Part shown: piece after piece, positions 39,701-52,000 of the stretch
How the letters are laid out: each line of letters opens with the position of its first letter
Numbering within the stretch: the first letter of the stretch is position 1
Source of the DNA: Serilophus lunatus
Taxonomy: Eukaryota; Chordata; Aves; Passeriformes; Eurylaimidae
Assembly: GCA_013399895.1 (NCBI GenBank)
Contig: VXBA01000661.1
Span: 1,049,489 to 1,113,488, forward strand
Length of the DNA stretch: 64,000 nt
Direction of reading: 5' to 3'
The notes under the pieces: model-generated
Seen by the model: only the letters and a program-made list of their open reading frames with translations
Database searches by the model: none
What the model was told of the DNA's origin: nothing
Translations under genes and position numbers: made by a program

Positions 39701-40937
39701 CTATTCTGTCCAAATCAGAACAACCATAAGGTGCTATGGGTCAATAGCTTGGCAATAGAAACAAGTGTTTACAGCTCATCAGGACTCTAGAAATGATTTG
39801 CTGGAGGGCAGGATGCATTTTGGGCCCAGAATAAAAATGTACAACACGGAAGGGATAAAATTCCTCATAGTATTCATGGCTATTCATGCATTTGAATGAA
39901 TTTAGTTTGTTCACAAGTGAATCTCATGTTTTGGGCACCATTTTCTTAGCATTTGTATCACAATTAATGACGTTACTGGCCTGGCCAGTGCAGAAAACAA
40001 ATATTAAACTTGCATGCTTTGAACTCATTTACGGCAAATTCTGGCATTGTTTTCTTTTAACATTTGATGCAGGAGCTTAATTCATAATGATTGATTTTTT
40101 CCAATTAAGTAGAGGAAGGACTGGCAGCTTCACTTTTGCTATATAAACAGTAGATTGGACTTCAAGGATTTGATATGTCAGAAGAAGTTGTTTGGTAGTG
40201 CCAAATTAAAATAGTCAATAGTTCAAGGAGCTAAAAAAAAAATAATTTTGCCATCACTGAACAAGGTCCTTGGAACAGAAGCTGTTGGCTGAAGAACTGA
40301 ATCATTAATTAATTATCTTTTCAAGCTTGCAGATGTAGATAGAAAGGAAGAAAAAAGAAAAGTAACTTGTGCTATTATTGAATTTCTCTGCGTTGGATCA
40401 AGGTACAAACTTTGATATTTACTTTTCTTATTAGGAAGACCCAAGTGTGATGAATGAAGAGAAAAATAAATTAAAATTTTCCATAATATAATAATCTTTT
40501 CTTTATGATCTGAACTGCCCCATCCTTTGCTTGCTAATGTTGTTTGCAGATAGTTAAGGGTACGTTAAAATGTAATTGTAACTATTTGCCATGGCTGGCT
40601 TTTAGAATAAGAGGTCATGCATTTGCATCTCATATAACCAGAGATTAAAAATGAGGAACTGACCACTTGACACCATTGTAGTTCTTGAAATAAAGCTTCC
40701 TGAGCTGAATTTTTTGTAGCTGCTGAATGATTCTGTCACCAATTTGAATACATGATGAAATTCCTATTAGAAGATGGCACTATAATAATTGATGGCATAA
40801 TGAAAATGCCAGAAACAGAATGGAAATATTGCTCTGTTAACCCCTTATTTCAGAACACAACTTTGGAATGGAGTTTTTGAAATGCACACGTGACATTTGT
40901 TCTGACCCCTGAAAGGGTACTTTCCAAACCCCCCCCC

Positions 40938-40973
40938 NNNNNNNNNNNNNNNNNNNNNNNNNNNNNNNNNNNN
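40938..40973. other. Assembly gap of 36 N between C homopolymers
   Basis: The gap is preceded by nine C residues (40929-40937) and followed by five C residues (40974-40978). Read-through failed or was masked inside a long C run, which is a G run on the other strand. Its true length is unknown. Any reading frame drawn across it is meaningless. Confidence 0.97.
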
Positions 40974-41572
40974 CCCCCGTACTGGAAGGTGATCACAGCT
41001 GTGATAATTTCAGTCTTTCAACAAGGTACTCAAAATCTTGTGCTATATTCTGTGGATGAATTATTTCTGTACTCCAGAGAATCTGCTGTTTCCCTTCAAA
41101 GATGTATAAAAAAGGAAAATGGATGTTGTTGGTAAGGCAGTGGTAAAAAGCATTGCAGCCAATTGCAGGAAATACAGGGTTTCCATTATCTTAGAGGATA
41201 GATTAATAGAAAACCCTTGCCTTTACATCTGTTTGGAAACTATATGAACTTACATTTTTGAATTCTCTCTCTCCTCCCCAAGATTCTAATTATTCTGTAT
41301 TAGGAGACTCTTAATTCTTGTTCTGGGATGAATTTCCATATATGTGTCTGTTTCAAAGTTCAGATTCCTGTATACAGGAATGCAGCTTTGAAAATGATGG
41401 GCTAGGATTTTTTTTTTCTATCAACTACTTTAACTTCTCTATATAGCTATATTTAATATTCATCAAAATAGAAGCAAAAGCAATATTTAAAAGTATCAGG
41501 CAGCACACCTAATATTGCAAAACGTGATCCTCCTTTCTATTACAAATGTTTCTCTCTCTTCCTCTTTCTCAG

Positions 41573-41665
41573 GAAGAAGCTCAATGCAGTTATGCAGAAT
41601 ATAATTCCACTCTTGAGTTCTTTTGTGAAGACCTCACTTTTTTCTTTTCATATAATGTTGATTAA
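41573..41665 (+). other. Speculative 93-bp cassette exon
   Basis: A long pyrimidine tract ending in CTTTCTCAG (acceptor AG at 41571-41572) is followed 93 bp later by AA|GTGAGT (donor GT at 41666-41667), a near-consensus pair. The length is divisible by three. Two frames are open: one ends in TAA at the last codon (41663-41665), and the other reads through as a hydrophobic peptide containing LNAVMQNIIPLLSSF. I recognise neither. The strand is the same as the better exon at 62557-62669. Strong decoy splice pairs do occur in introns, so this stays speculative. Confidence 0.2.
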
Positions 41666-43379
41666 GTGAGTGTCCTATGTCCTCAGTATGTCTAATGAAT
41701 GAAAAAGCAGCAAATTTAATGCTGTAATTAAAAAAGCTTAAAGAAGCCCATTGAATGCACTGCAGATAGGTTATCATCTTTACCTTTCCAAATATGTTCT
41801 ATTATAGAGGCTGATTTCCTAAAGAGTTTTGTTACACACTTATATCTGGCTGAGCGTGCTCTTGCACACTAGGGTATGAGTAAATTACTTCCATAGCTCT
41901 AATGCATCCATATTTTTTCTGTATGGGTCTTAAGCTTTTCTTTTCCTTAAAAGCATAATTTGGCTACTGAATCAAAACCTGTGAAAAGAGGCAATACTAA
42001 ATATTCCCATTTGAAATGTGACAGTCCATTCAGGTTGGAAAAGAGCTGCAGCAAAGTATGCACTATCTCTTCTCTAAACAATGGATAGTGGAACTACTAA
42101 TCAACTTGAATGTAATGAATAGGGAAAAAAAAATCTTGTACTGATATTCAGATATTTAATTGATTTTTGATGGTATTAATTAACCAATTGTTTTTCTGTA
42201 CATGCAAGACTTTAACTGTCTTAGGTCATAAGTATTCTTAAACATATCTTTTCAGGACGGGGTGTTTATTTTCACATTCATTGGCAATTATTGGAGGTCA
42301 CTGGAATGGCTTGGGTGATGCCTGTTATTGGGACAAGAGTAGAGCCAGTGAGAGCAAAAAGAGGGCAAGAAGGGACAGAGGGCAGTGTTCAGATGGTGCA
42401 GAAAGGCAAAGGAGAGAACAAAAGTCAGGGAAACCTCACTGGTAGCCAGTTTAAAAAAAAAAAAGAAGGCATCCTGCTGAACAATGTGAATCTTGGAGCA
42501 GACTCATTCCTACTGTATTGGCATCTGGAAGTAGTAAAACATTACGGTGATTGGGGAAGAGGTGACCCTGCGGCACAGAGGAAGTGAATTGTCCAGCAGC
42601 CAAGACCACCTCTGTCAGCAAGGGATCTAACCCCACAAAGAGTGGCTGCTGTGGGGCTGTGACTTTGACACAGTCTGCAATTTGTAGTTGTATTGATTTT
42701 TCTCATGACAGGAGATGTGAATAAATCCATTTAGAAAACTGGGCACAGAGACCTGTCTCCTGTAATGAATGCCCAGCAGATCATTTTCCAAAGGCCAGCA
42801 ACTATTTTCCAAGTTGAAATGAGGAAAAATTATTACCACCTTCCTCAAAATATCAGAGAATAGTTGCTGGACACTTTGAATAGTGTTTCCTACCTTTATC
42901 TAAAATTGGACCTGTTTCCAAAGTCAGTGAAAGATGTTCCATTGATCAGGTTCTTTAGTGCCATTCCTCAAAACATTCCTGTGTTGGCACATTTTAGACT
43001 GTATTGAGCACTTAGATAAACATCTAGGGGCTCATGAATAAACAAGCTCTTGGGGAAATGATCGTCTTAAAGCTTAATGATTATCCTTGCCAGAAGGGTG
43101 CCTGTGAGATGGAGCAGAGCAGAGGGAGAAAACTTTGAAGGGTTCTTCTTCCTGGAGTTGTATGCCTGGGAAGAAAGCCACAGTTCGTGATCTTAGGAAA
43201 GCAAGTGCTGGGCTCGGCAGGCTGCTGCAGTGAGCTTTCTGAGATTCTTCTGTCTCTTCTCAGTCACTGCAGTAACCGATAGCTGACTCTTTTGTTCCCG
43301 AGTGCTATTCAGCAGCCCCAGCCCTGGATAGCTCCTACTTTGCTAAGCAATAACTAATGCAGAGTAAAGCTGATTTAGG

Positions 43380-43700
43380 TTGTTTCTTGCCTATAAGCAC
43401 GTTTTGATCGCCAGTATAAAATCAGTTTTTAACAAAGACTTAATTTGGTGTAGTTTGTTGTTCTGCTTGTGAATGGGAATTAAACTGTGTTGGTTTTTCT
43501 AGGGGATCCAGTGCACGCTCGGAGGGGAGGAGAAAGCTAACTTTTGGGTTTAGGTGTTAAGATTCATGACTTATTCATCTTGCTGGGCCATTGAAGACTG
43601 TAATTAAACCTGACAGCACTTTGCAGTGATTAAGTGATAAGCATTACATGGCATGCATTAAAATGAATATTTATTTCTTATTTTGAGATTTTCAGGTCTC
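43380..43700. other. Possible conserved non-coding element
   Basis: This stretch reads like the AT-rich, TAAT-containing blocks often seen in vertebrate developmental enhancers, with words such as TGTAATTAAAC and TTAAGTGATAAG. It also keeps a few CpGs (tgatcgcc, gcacgctcgg). No coding frame or repeat is visible. The call rests only on appearance and needs alignment to other birds. Confidence 0.15.
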
Positions 43701-46700
43701 AGTATCTCTCTAAAACATAATTAGGAAAACGTAGATCTTATGCAACTATTTTCTTCTCTTACCACTCATGTGCTTTAAAGAGCAGATAATAGGCTTTTTG
43801 CACTTTAGAAATGGCTTTTTATTCAGGTCAAAGTTAATCTTGCTGTAGTTAAAAATGGATTATCAGATGTGGAGCCCTCCCCATCCGTGGCTGGGAGTCT
43901 GTGCTCTTCTGGCAATACTCACCTTTGTTTTTTCTTTTCTTTCTGCTGATCTCTTGGGGTGCTGTTCTGAGCTGTGAGCAGCAGCATGCCAATTTCAATT
44001 AACATTTCCTTTAAAACAAATGTTATCATCTGCTTTAGTGCTTGTGACTTTCCATTTTTAGGAAGGATAAGGGGTATGGTTTTGTTTCATTCAGTGTCAT
44101 GTCCCTGTGCCTTAGTGAACATCATTAACCGTTATCCATCTGTGGCATTTCTTCAGGTTCCTTGTGATTATTTCAAAGGTCAAACCAAGGCTTGAAGACA
44201 GAATTCTCTCTCTGACATAAGGACATTCTCCTTCCCATAACAGAGTAAAAACCACAGTTCGTTGCTGTTAAACTGCTGGGCTGCTCTCTCATTGTGACCA
44301 CCAACCCAAGGCTTGCTCCCAAGGTTTTTGGAAAGAGCTGTTGCTGGACTGTAGAGATACTGATGACATCTGTGGGAATAAATTGTGCTGTTAGATTGTC
44401 GACTTTACTAGAGCAGAAAGCAGGAAAACATTTTGCTGAGTTATCCTAAACTATGTTTTTCTCAGGCATGGGAAAATAAAAAATAATTTTGAAAATCATT
44501 TTGGGTTACAAGAAAATACATTTCTCTCTGAAAATCCTCATTTTACTCTTTTAAATCTTTAAAAGTTAAGATATATAGGTATTTTAAAACATAAAACCAA
44601 ATACTTTCTTTTTAAAAATTTTGACATTTTTGACAATTTTTGAATTTTTAAATTTTTTTCAGTGCTTCTTGGATTTGTTACTGTGTGGAGTCTTGTTTTC
44701 TTCTTTTCCCTCTACCTCTTACCATAACCTCTTGCAATTTTGCCTGTAATTGTTTGGCTCTTCCACTCCTGTCTTTTTTTACGACTCTTTTCACTGAGAT
44801 GTCTTAAACAATTGTTATGACAGTCTTAACAACTGTGTGTGTCCAAGTGTTAAAAACCTGGAAAAAAGGAGCCAGAAAAATAAACACTTCTTGGTCCAAA
44901 ACAAATATGTACTGGGCTTCTTCCTGACTTTGTCACAATAAAACTCCAGTTCTTTTTGGCCTAAAATCAAAGTAATATGTTTCGAGTAGTGAAAAATGGA
45001 AAAGCTAAGACTTTGTTTTGCTTTTTGAAGAAAAGGAGGGAGGCCTCAGGCCAAAAATATATATACAGAGAAGCTTTCAGCCTTATATTGTGGGCCAAAT
45101 AATCACTTTATAGTGGTTCTTGTCAGCTCATAATTTTTTATGCTTATTTATGCTGCCAGAGCTGTATGTACTGTAGTTACTGTCCAGGCAGATCCATAAT
45201 GCCACATTACGGACAATGAACCAGTCACCTCAATGTATTGTTTGAATTGTTTCAGAAATCAAAATAATGGCTCTGCCAAGCAGGAGCTCAGGAGCTGCTG
45301 TGTTGGATGGTATCAGAGTTCTGGAACCTGTTTTAAACAGATGCTGTTTCCTGATGCTTTGGAGAAGGTTGCCAGAGGCTTTGTAATAAATAAAATAGAG
45401 TAAAAAATGTTGAAATTAAGACAAAGTGACCAGAATTGAATCCATCTGAATTCCCACCTGCAGGTGGTCAAGGGGTGTGCTGCTTTTGGGCTGTTGAAAA
45501 AGTCTCAAAAGAGCTTAAGAAACTTTTGAAGTCATAACTTAAAAAGATGTTAAATGCAGGTATTCTAATGTGTTTTTTAGCATAGACCTCACTTTTCAGC
45601 TAAATAGTAAGGCACTTATGAGTGCCTCACTGAACATAATAAATAATTATCAATATTTTGCTTAGTATTATTTATTTTTTTCCTAAAAAATTAGTGTCTC
45701 TTTCCCTTGAAGCATTCATAATTCATTTATTCTAAATTCCTTTTCAGCTACTTGAGGAAAATTGTATTTTATGTCACATTTGGAACAAGAAATGTAGAGC
45801 ACTGAGGAGGGAAGGCTGTTATCTTATTCAGAAGACAAAGGCATATATTATTCATACTGTAATACTCAAACTGCAGGAATTGATAAATGGGGCTTATATA
45901 GTCAACTCTCAGGCAAACTAAAAATATATTTTAAAAATAAACTGCTTTTTGAGTGGTTAATTCAAAATCAGATTGATTACTGCAGGATACTCCATGTGAT
46001 TATTTTTACTGTTGGGACTCAAACTACCTACATACATTTTCTCCCTGAGACGGGAAAGTCTTAATGCATTTATTTTGCCTTCTGTTCGAGTGATTTAAAA
46101 TCTGAAAAAGGGACCAGTAGATCAATAATTCAGTGCAGTCAGATGAAAAGTGTCTTAACCTGTTGGTTCGATTGTAGGATATTATGGAGTCTTACATACT
46201 GAACAACTACATTTAGATGGTATAATCCGTATTCAAAATAACGTCTAGTGGAAGGGAAATTGGCTTTTGTGGAGGAAAAGAATGTCTGTATCTACTTTTA
46301 TATTGTATGGAAAAGTTTGGTCAGCATTAAATAATATTGGGGATTATTCCTTACTTTTTCGTCACCCCACTTGTTGGTGTTATTGCTAGCATGCAAAGAG
46401 TTTTTCTTTCACATAATTTACTGAGCCACAGTAAAGAAGTTAAAAACTCAGGGTTCTTAAATTATGGGTGTCACAGAGAAATTTATGGGAAACAATATCC
46501 CAAATCAGGCTGACTAAATCTCCTAAAATATTCTCAGTCAATTGTCTGACTAATGATTCAGAAGAGATTTAGAAAAGTTAGTTCTTCAACTGCAATAATA
46601 TTCCAGTTAGAGTGTAATTAATTTCCTATTTTTTGACTGACAACATTTTGTCTCGTATTCCTCTGATGACTTGGTACCTTTGGTAGTGAAGGTTGCTTGT

Positions 46701-48289
46701 ATCCTGCCAGGATGTCTGAGGCTGCCTGTGTTTTGAGATTGGTCTTTGCTCACTGGTCTGTTTTCAGGAGATTCAGGCCACTTGTGCACATCTCACAGAA
46801 ATCAGGTAATGATCATTTTTTTGATCCATTAAGAAAGCCATTGCAGTCTTTTCTTGTTTTTCTCTCTGCAGTTACAGATCAGAGGAATCTCAAGCTTCTT
46901 GAGTTTTGAAAAACTAATCTGTGTAAAACCACAGTTTTCATTTAAGTGTTGGAATACCATATGCTTCATAACTGATTGCCTGATTCTTAAATTAAAGCTG
47001 CTTTCCTCGGAAAATTGTCCTTCTCACGACCTATTCCCAGGAAAATTTGACCCTCAAATTTGATGATTTATTTATAAAAGGAAAATAGGGAGATTATTTC
47101 CTTTTGTTCTTAGATTTGTATTAACATTTCTGCTTTGTAATGCCATCTGAAAAAGGCAGCAAATTTGGAAGCACACTATTCGTGTTTCAGGAAGGCCCTT
47201 CCTCATATTTTCCTCTTGGCTGGACCTTATTTTGGTGAGTTTGGAATAGTTTTGTTTTCTCATGAAGGGCAAAAGCAACCTTCTCACCAAGATTTCTGTA
47301 AATTTTCTGTTTCAGTGATGTATCAATGATATATTTCACCACTGGTTTGACAATATGCAAGTATGGTTTGATCAACCAGAGCAGCTGAGGAGATGATAAG
47401 GGTATCCTGCAAGTTGTTATTGATGTGTTCAGCATTTGCTTTTAAGATACTGGGTGTTACCTTCAATTACAGCTGTTGAATTCTCACTCATCTTTAATCT
47501 CTCCTCTCTCAACTGAAGAACACAGATCTTATTTCTTAATTCTCAGAGAACTACTGTCTGGCCCAAAAGATGTAACTTGTAAAAAATCATAGCATATACT
47601 GTATTTTCTCAGCATTAAGCTCAGAGATGAACATGACTGAAAATCAATAATGTGCTTGGCCTGCAGCTTCGTCATTTATTGATTTACATGTCGTTTGTCT
47701 CCATAGAAAATGCAATTATTGCTTAAATACAATACAGTATTTTGCTAATAGGATACAAATGTCACCACTGAGTAAAAAGGTCACACTTGCATGTAAATGA
47801 TTGTCAACCCAATCCCACACTTGTTGCTGCTGTTATTTTGAAGAGGCTGTTAAGAAACATGAGGCTTATGCTTTCTGCTGACATTAAGGAGACCTGAGCT
47901 GTTGATTTAAGTGGCAGCTGTGCCACCAATTCCAATTCTATGGATTTACTCTGGTGCTTTGTGTGTCTTTAGTTCTATAGGCCTCAGTCAGGCGGATCAC
48001 AGCTGTTACAGGATTCCCTCCACCTGTGGCAGGGCCAGTGCAGTACCAGCGCTTGTGTGGTGGTTCCATTACTGGTGTGTGCTATGGAGAAGCTGCTGTG
48101 GCTTTCTCAAGATTATGATATAAAGTCAAAATCCGAACTAACCTGCCTTGAATTTGCTGTGACCTCAGCAGTACACAATACCTTGACCGGGTTCGGTGAG
48201 GGCTGAGAACATCACGAATACTGCGGGCAGCTCACAAATGTGAAAGATTTGTAGTGTTCCTTTTTCTTAAGTTGCATTCAGTTTCAAAG

Positions 48290-48544
48290 CTTCAAGACAG
48301 CAACACCATGCAGCACCTCAAACTGGGGACAGAGTGGCTGGAGAGCAGCCAGGCAGAAAGGGACTTGGGGGTTCTGACTCACAGGAAGCTGAACATGAGT
48401 CAGCAGTGTGCACAGCTGGCCAAAAAGGCCGATGGCATCCTGGTCTGTATCCAGAATAATGTGGCCTGCAGGACCAGGGAAGGGACTCTTCCCCTGTATT
48501 CAGCACTGGTCAGGCTGTGCCTCAAGTGCTGTGACCAGTTCTGA
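48290..48544 (+). pseudogene. CR1 ORF2 C-terminal remnant
   Basis: The + strand frame ending at a stop at 48542-48544 encodes recognisable CR1 ORF2 sequence, including DLGVL, then LNMSQQCAQLAKKADGIL, then LYSALVR. It is the region after the reverse transcriptase core. The stop falls where intact copies read on through 'QFW.P', so the frame is broken. Later CR1 protein sequence continues in other frames. The fragment lacks the endonuclease and the catalytic reverse transcriptase motifs. Confidence 0.85.
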
Positions 48545-49036
48545 GGCCCTCAGTTTAGGAAGGATATTGAGGTACTGGAGCGTGTCCAAAGAAGGGCAGT
48601 GAGGCTGGTGAAGGGACTGGAGTACAAGTCCTGGGAGGAGCAGCTGAGAGAGCTGGGGTTGTTCAGCCTGGAGAAGAGGAGGCTCAGGAGAGACCTTATC
48701 GCTCTCTATAACTACCTGAAGGGGGGTTGTAGCCAGGTGGGGGTTAATCTCTTTTCCTAGGCAACCAGCAGTAGGACAAGACTGCACAGTCTTAAGATGT
48801 GCCAGGGCAGGTATAGGTTGGACATCAGGAGGAAGTTCTTTACCGAGACAGCGATTGGGCATTGAAATTGGGGTGCCCAAGGAGGTGGTGGAGCCACTGT
48901 CCCTGGAGGTATTTAAGAAGAGACTGGATGTGGCACTCGGTGCTCTGGTCTAGTTGATAAGGTGGTGTTGGGCCAAAGGTTGGACTCGATGATCTCGGAA
49001 GCCTTTTCTAGCCTAGTTAATTCTGTGATTCTGTGA
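48290..49036 (+). mobile_element. CR1 LINE fragment, 5'-truncated, ATTCTGTG tail
   Basis: A second CR1 3' fragment, of a different subfamily from the one at 8.9 kb. Landmarks include 'cagtgtgcacagctggcc' (near 48404), 'gagagagctggggttgttca' (near 48645), 'ggttggacatcaggaggaag' (48815-48834), 'caaggaggtggtggagcca' (near 48878) and 'ggttggactcgatgatct' (48978-48995). It ends in two copies of the ATTCTGTG octamer at 49020-49035, the hallmark of a complete CR1 3' end. The 5' end is truncated at about 48290. It lies on the + strand, like the other CR1 copies here. Confidence 0.95.
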
Positions 49037-52000
49037 CAATCTACATTTGTTTCAGTTTATCATTTTCCCCTTTAACTTAGATTTCCCATTTCATAAAGAC
49101 TTCCTCTTTATTTTAGCTTTTTTTGGCTGTGTTTTTCCTTATTGATTGTCCTTCTACCTGCCCTAAACCATTTTCTGTTTTTTAGTGCCCATCAGCCTCC
49201 TCCTGCTCCACTGTTGTGTGTTGTCACAAAGCCTGCTACCAAACTGGCAAAGGCAGGGACAGAGGGAATGAGCCAACACTGAGTCAGGCCATGAAGTTTG
49301 TGCCAGTGGTTAAAGAAGTCATCTTGGCTTTAGAGCAGGGAGTCAATGCCAGTGACAAATGGCTGGTTAGATGGCAGTTTAGAATCCAGCAAATGGAGTT
49401 AAAAAAGTTAGTTTACAGCACTGTGCATCTGCTGACCTTATATCATTCATTTTGGTGTTGTGTTTGTGGCTGCCAGTCTTTGATAAAGGTGAAGAGAACA
49501 TAACTGGCAAATTAAGATACGCCACCTTCAGATGGCACCAGTAAATACATTGAGTCTTTCCCTTCTCTCTCTTTTTAGTGGGTATTAGAGGTATTTGGCT
49601 CATATGAAGAAAGGTATTGATGTGCTAAAAAATGTCTGTTTTGTAGAAGAAGAACACCAGCAATTCCAGGTATGAAACCACTGTTTGTGGTTTTTTGTTT
49701 GTTTGGGTTTTTTCATTTTTGTGGGTTTTCCCCCTCCTCAAGTTCCTTGAAGTTCAATTCACGGTGTTATTTTACATCTTTATAAATTATAAAAGTAGTT
49801 TGGTAAGAGGTGACTGGGCCTATTCTGTAAAGAGATAGTGTGAGGGTCTTTAGTTACCAAAATCTGAAAGTGATATGAAGATTTGAGCATGTACCCACAG
49901 ACAGGATTTTAGAAAATGGTATCAGAAAGCTTTCCTGCCTGGTCTTCCCTATAGTAACTTCCAGGAGTGACTTGTACCATTTTGAACAGCATCAAACACT
50001 AAAATAAAACTAAATAACTGCTTCTGAGTAGTCCTTTAGCAGCATAAAATTCTACTGATATCAGTATTCCTTCACTAGTTTTTCAGTGGGGATGTTTGCT
50101 GTAGTCCAAGTAATTGGAATTACCTTAAGGTAATAGAGTACAGTAAGTACAGTAGCAGTGAGTTTTTTCAAGCCAAGACACTTAATTTGGCTCTGGCCAA
50201 GCACAGATATATTTCTACCTTCTGGAGCTTTGTACAAGTTTGTGAGCAATAATTTAGTTCTTACTTGTAAAAATGCTATGCTGCTACTTTGTACAGATTC
50301 AATATATATGAGATATATATCAAGGAAAAAACCTGTATTAGACAAGTACAGCTCTCCAGTTTCTTAACACTTAACATAAATAATTGCTGCACTATGAAGA
50401 TTTAAATGGGGATTGCCACTTTTATAATTAATTCTTTTTTGTTTCATCCTCCGTACTAATTGAAAATGGGCTTTCAATGCAGAATGCTTTGAAATTGCGT
50501 GAAGAGATGGAATTGGAAATGAACTTAATTAACTACAAACTGTCCAAATCAATCAGTGTTTCACAGTGCTTTTGTAATGTACAGAGTTCATAATTTACTT
50601 GGGATTTGCCATAATACATATGCCATAATTGCAAAGTAATCATGCTAAGAGTGTACAAATTTTAGTGTAGTCTGATGCTCGGTTGGAATGAAATGTCTAT
50701 GATTTCACGTACCAAACTGGATTGAGGGCAAAAGGGTGTATTTTTCCATTAACCAAACAGAGAACTTCTATAAATTAAGGCATTTTCCCAAGTCTGGCGG
50801 GGCTTTCAGATGTTAATAGTTAAGAGAGAAAAAATTCTTTGAATTCAATGTCCAAGCAATCAGGCATTTCAAATAGTAATGTTCTTGCTACAGTATCCAT
50901 GGTGTTTGCATAATGAAAACATAAGTTTATATGAGAAGAGCAGAGAAAATAAACCCCAAGAAAAGACACATGGTAAAATTTCTGTAGATTTCTAGAAAAT
51001 TTTTACAAGTAAAATTTCTGCAGACTTAAGGCTATTGAATAGCTCTGCCTGTAATTTTCTAGTCAAAGCTTGTCTGCAGCTTCTGTTCTTTTTGTTCACA
51101 AATTAAGTAACTCCTAACAAGACAGTGCTTGTGTTTGTCTTGTGAATGCCACCTTGGTTTTACCTGTACAGTCATGCTAGTTACGTGTTCAGTATTCCTC
51201 CTAGAATGTTTGGACTTCTTCAGACATCTCTGTATTGCTCCAATTATTGACTTGGTACTGTAAATTGTGGTGGCTGTGTCTAGCTTTCCCAATCAAAATT
51301 TAATTCATTTGAGCAGTTTTGTAGCTTGAAAGCTCTTCTCTTTGTTATCCCTCTATATTTCAACCACCATTTCCTGTCCTTATTTTTCTGCAGCCTTTAA
51401 ATATCTGATTTCCATTAAAAAAATCTTTTCTTACTAGGGATTTTAGAGTCTCATACCAGGACAAACTATTAAGCCATGTAATGGTTGTGATATCTAAGTC
51501 TTGTCCTCTTGTTGTCCTTTCTCAAGTTGTCTTTCATATGTGGTATTCCTGGAGTAGACATCTAAATCAACAGGTTCTTTATCTCATTTATTTCTCTCTC
51601 AGAAAGGAGATTGTCAGGCTTGCTGATGGCATGATGCGTTGGTGGGAATGCACAGTCAGCTGCAGATGTCAAGATCTCCACCTGACTGAAATCCCTGCTG
51701 TGTGACACAGCATCCCTTTTCAAGGTTGAGAAAAGATCCAGGAGACAGTGAAAAAGCTAAAGAAGTAAAGCTTGTTTGATTAATAGTTGGAGACTAGGCT
51801 GGCACCTGATAATGAGAAGGACTGAGGCACCAGACAAGAGTCATTCACATCTTTTGTTTCCACAGTAACTCAGCCTTCATGGAGGGAAAATGGAAACTAG
51901 CCAGTTTTTCCCTCCCTCCCTCCAGCAGTTTTCCAGAAGTTGTGCTTTCTGCTGGTGTCCGTTTTCTTTACATATTTGCATGGACAATTCATAGTTCAGT

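Larger units (their letters stand above)
36775..48289. other. Unique AT-rich DNA with one assembly gap
   Basis: About 11.5 kb without a confirmed gene. It contains the poly-C-flanked gap at 40938-40973, a speculative 93-bp exon at 41573-41665 and a possible regulatory stretch at 43380-43700. Around 44560-44660 there is a very AT-rich low-complexity section made of TTTTTAAA-like words. No interspersed repeat with recognisable ends was seen. Confidence 0.6.

Noticed and set aside
40890..41135. Reading frame spanning the N gap
   Set aside because: The gap length is not known, so the frame across it has no meaning.
42031..42047. CAGGTTGGAAAAGAG, resembling the minus-strand CR1 3' end
   Set aside because: The following bases do not continue the CR1 sequence and no octamer tail is present.
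46853..47063. Good acceptor followed by an open frame to a TGA at 47061-47063
   Set aside because: No acceptable donor, and the frame looks like ordinary AT-rich chance coding without motifs.
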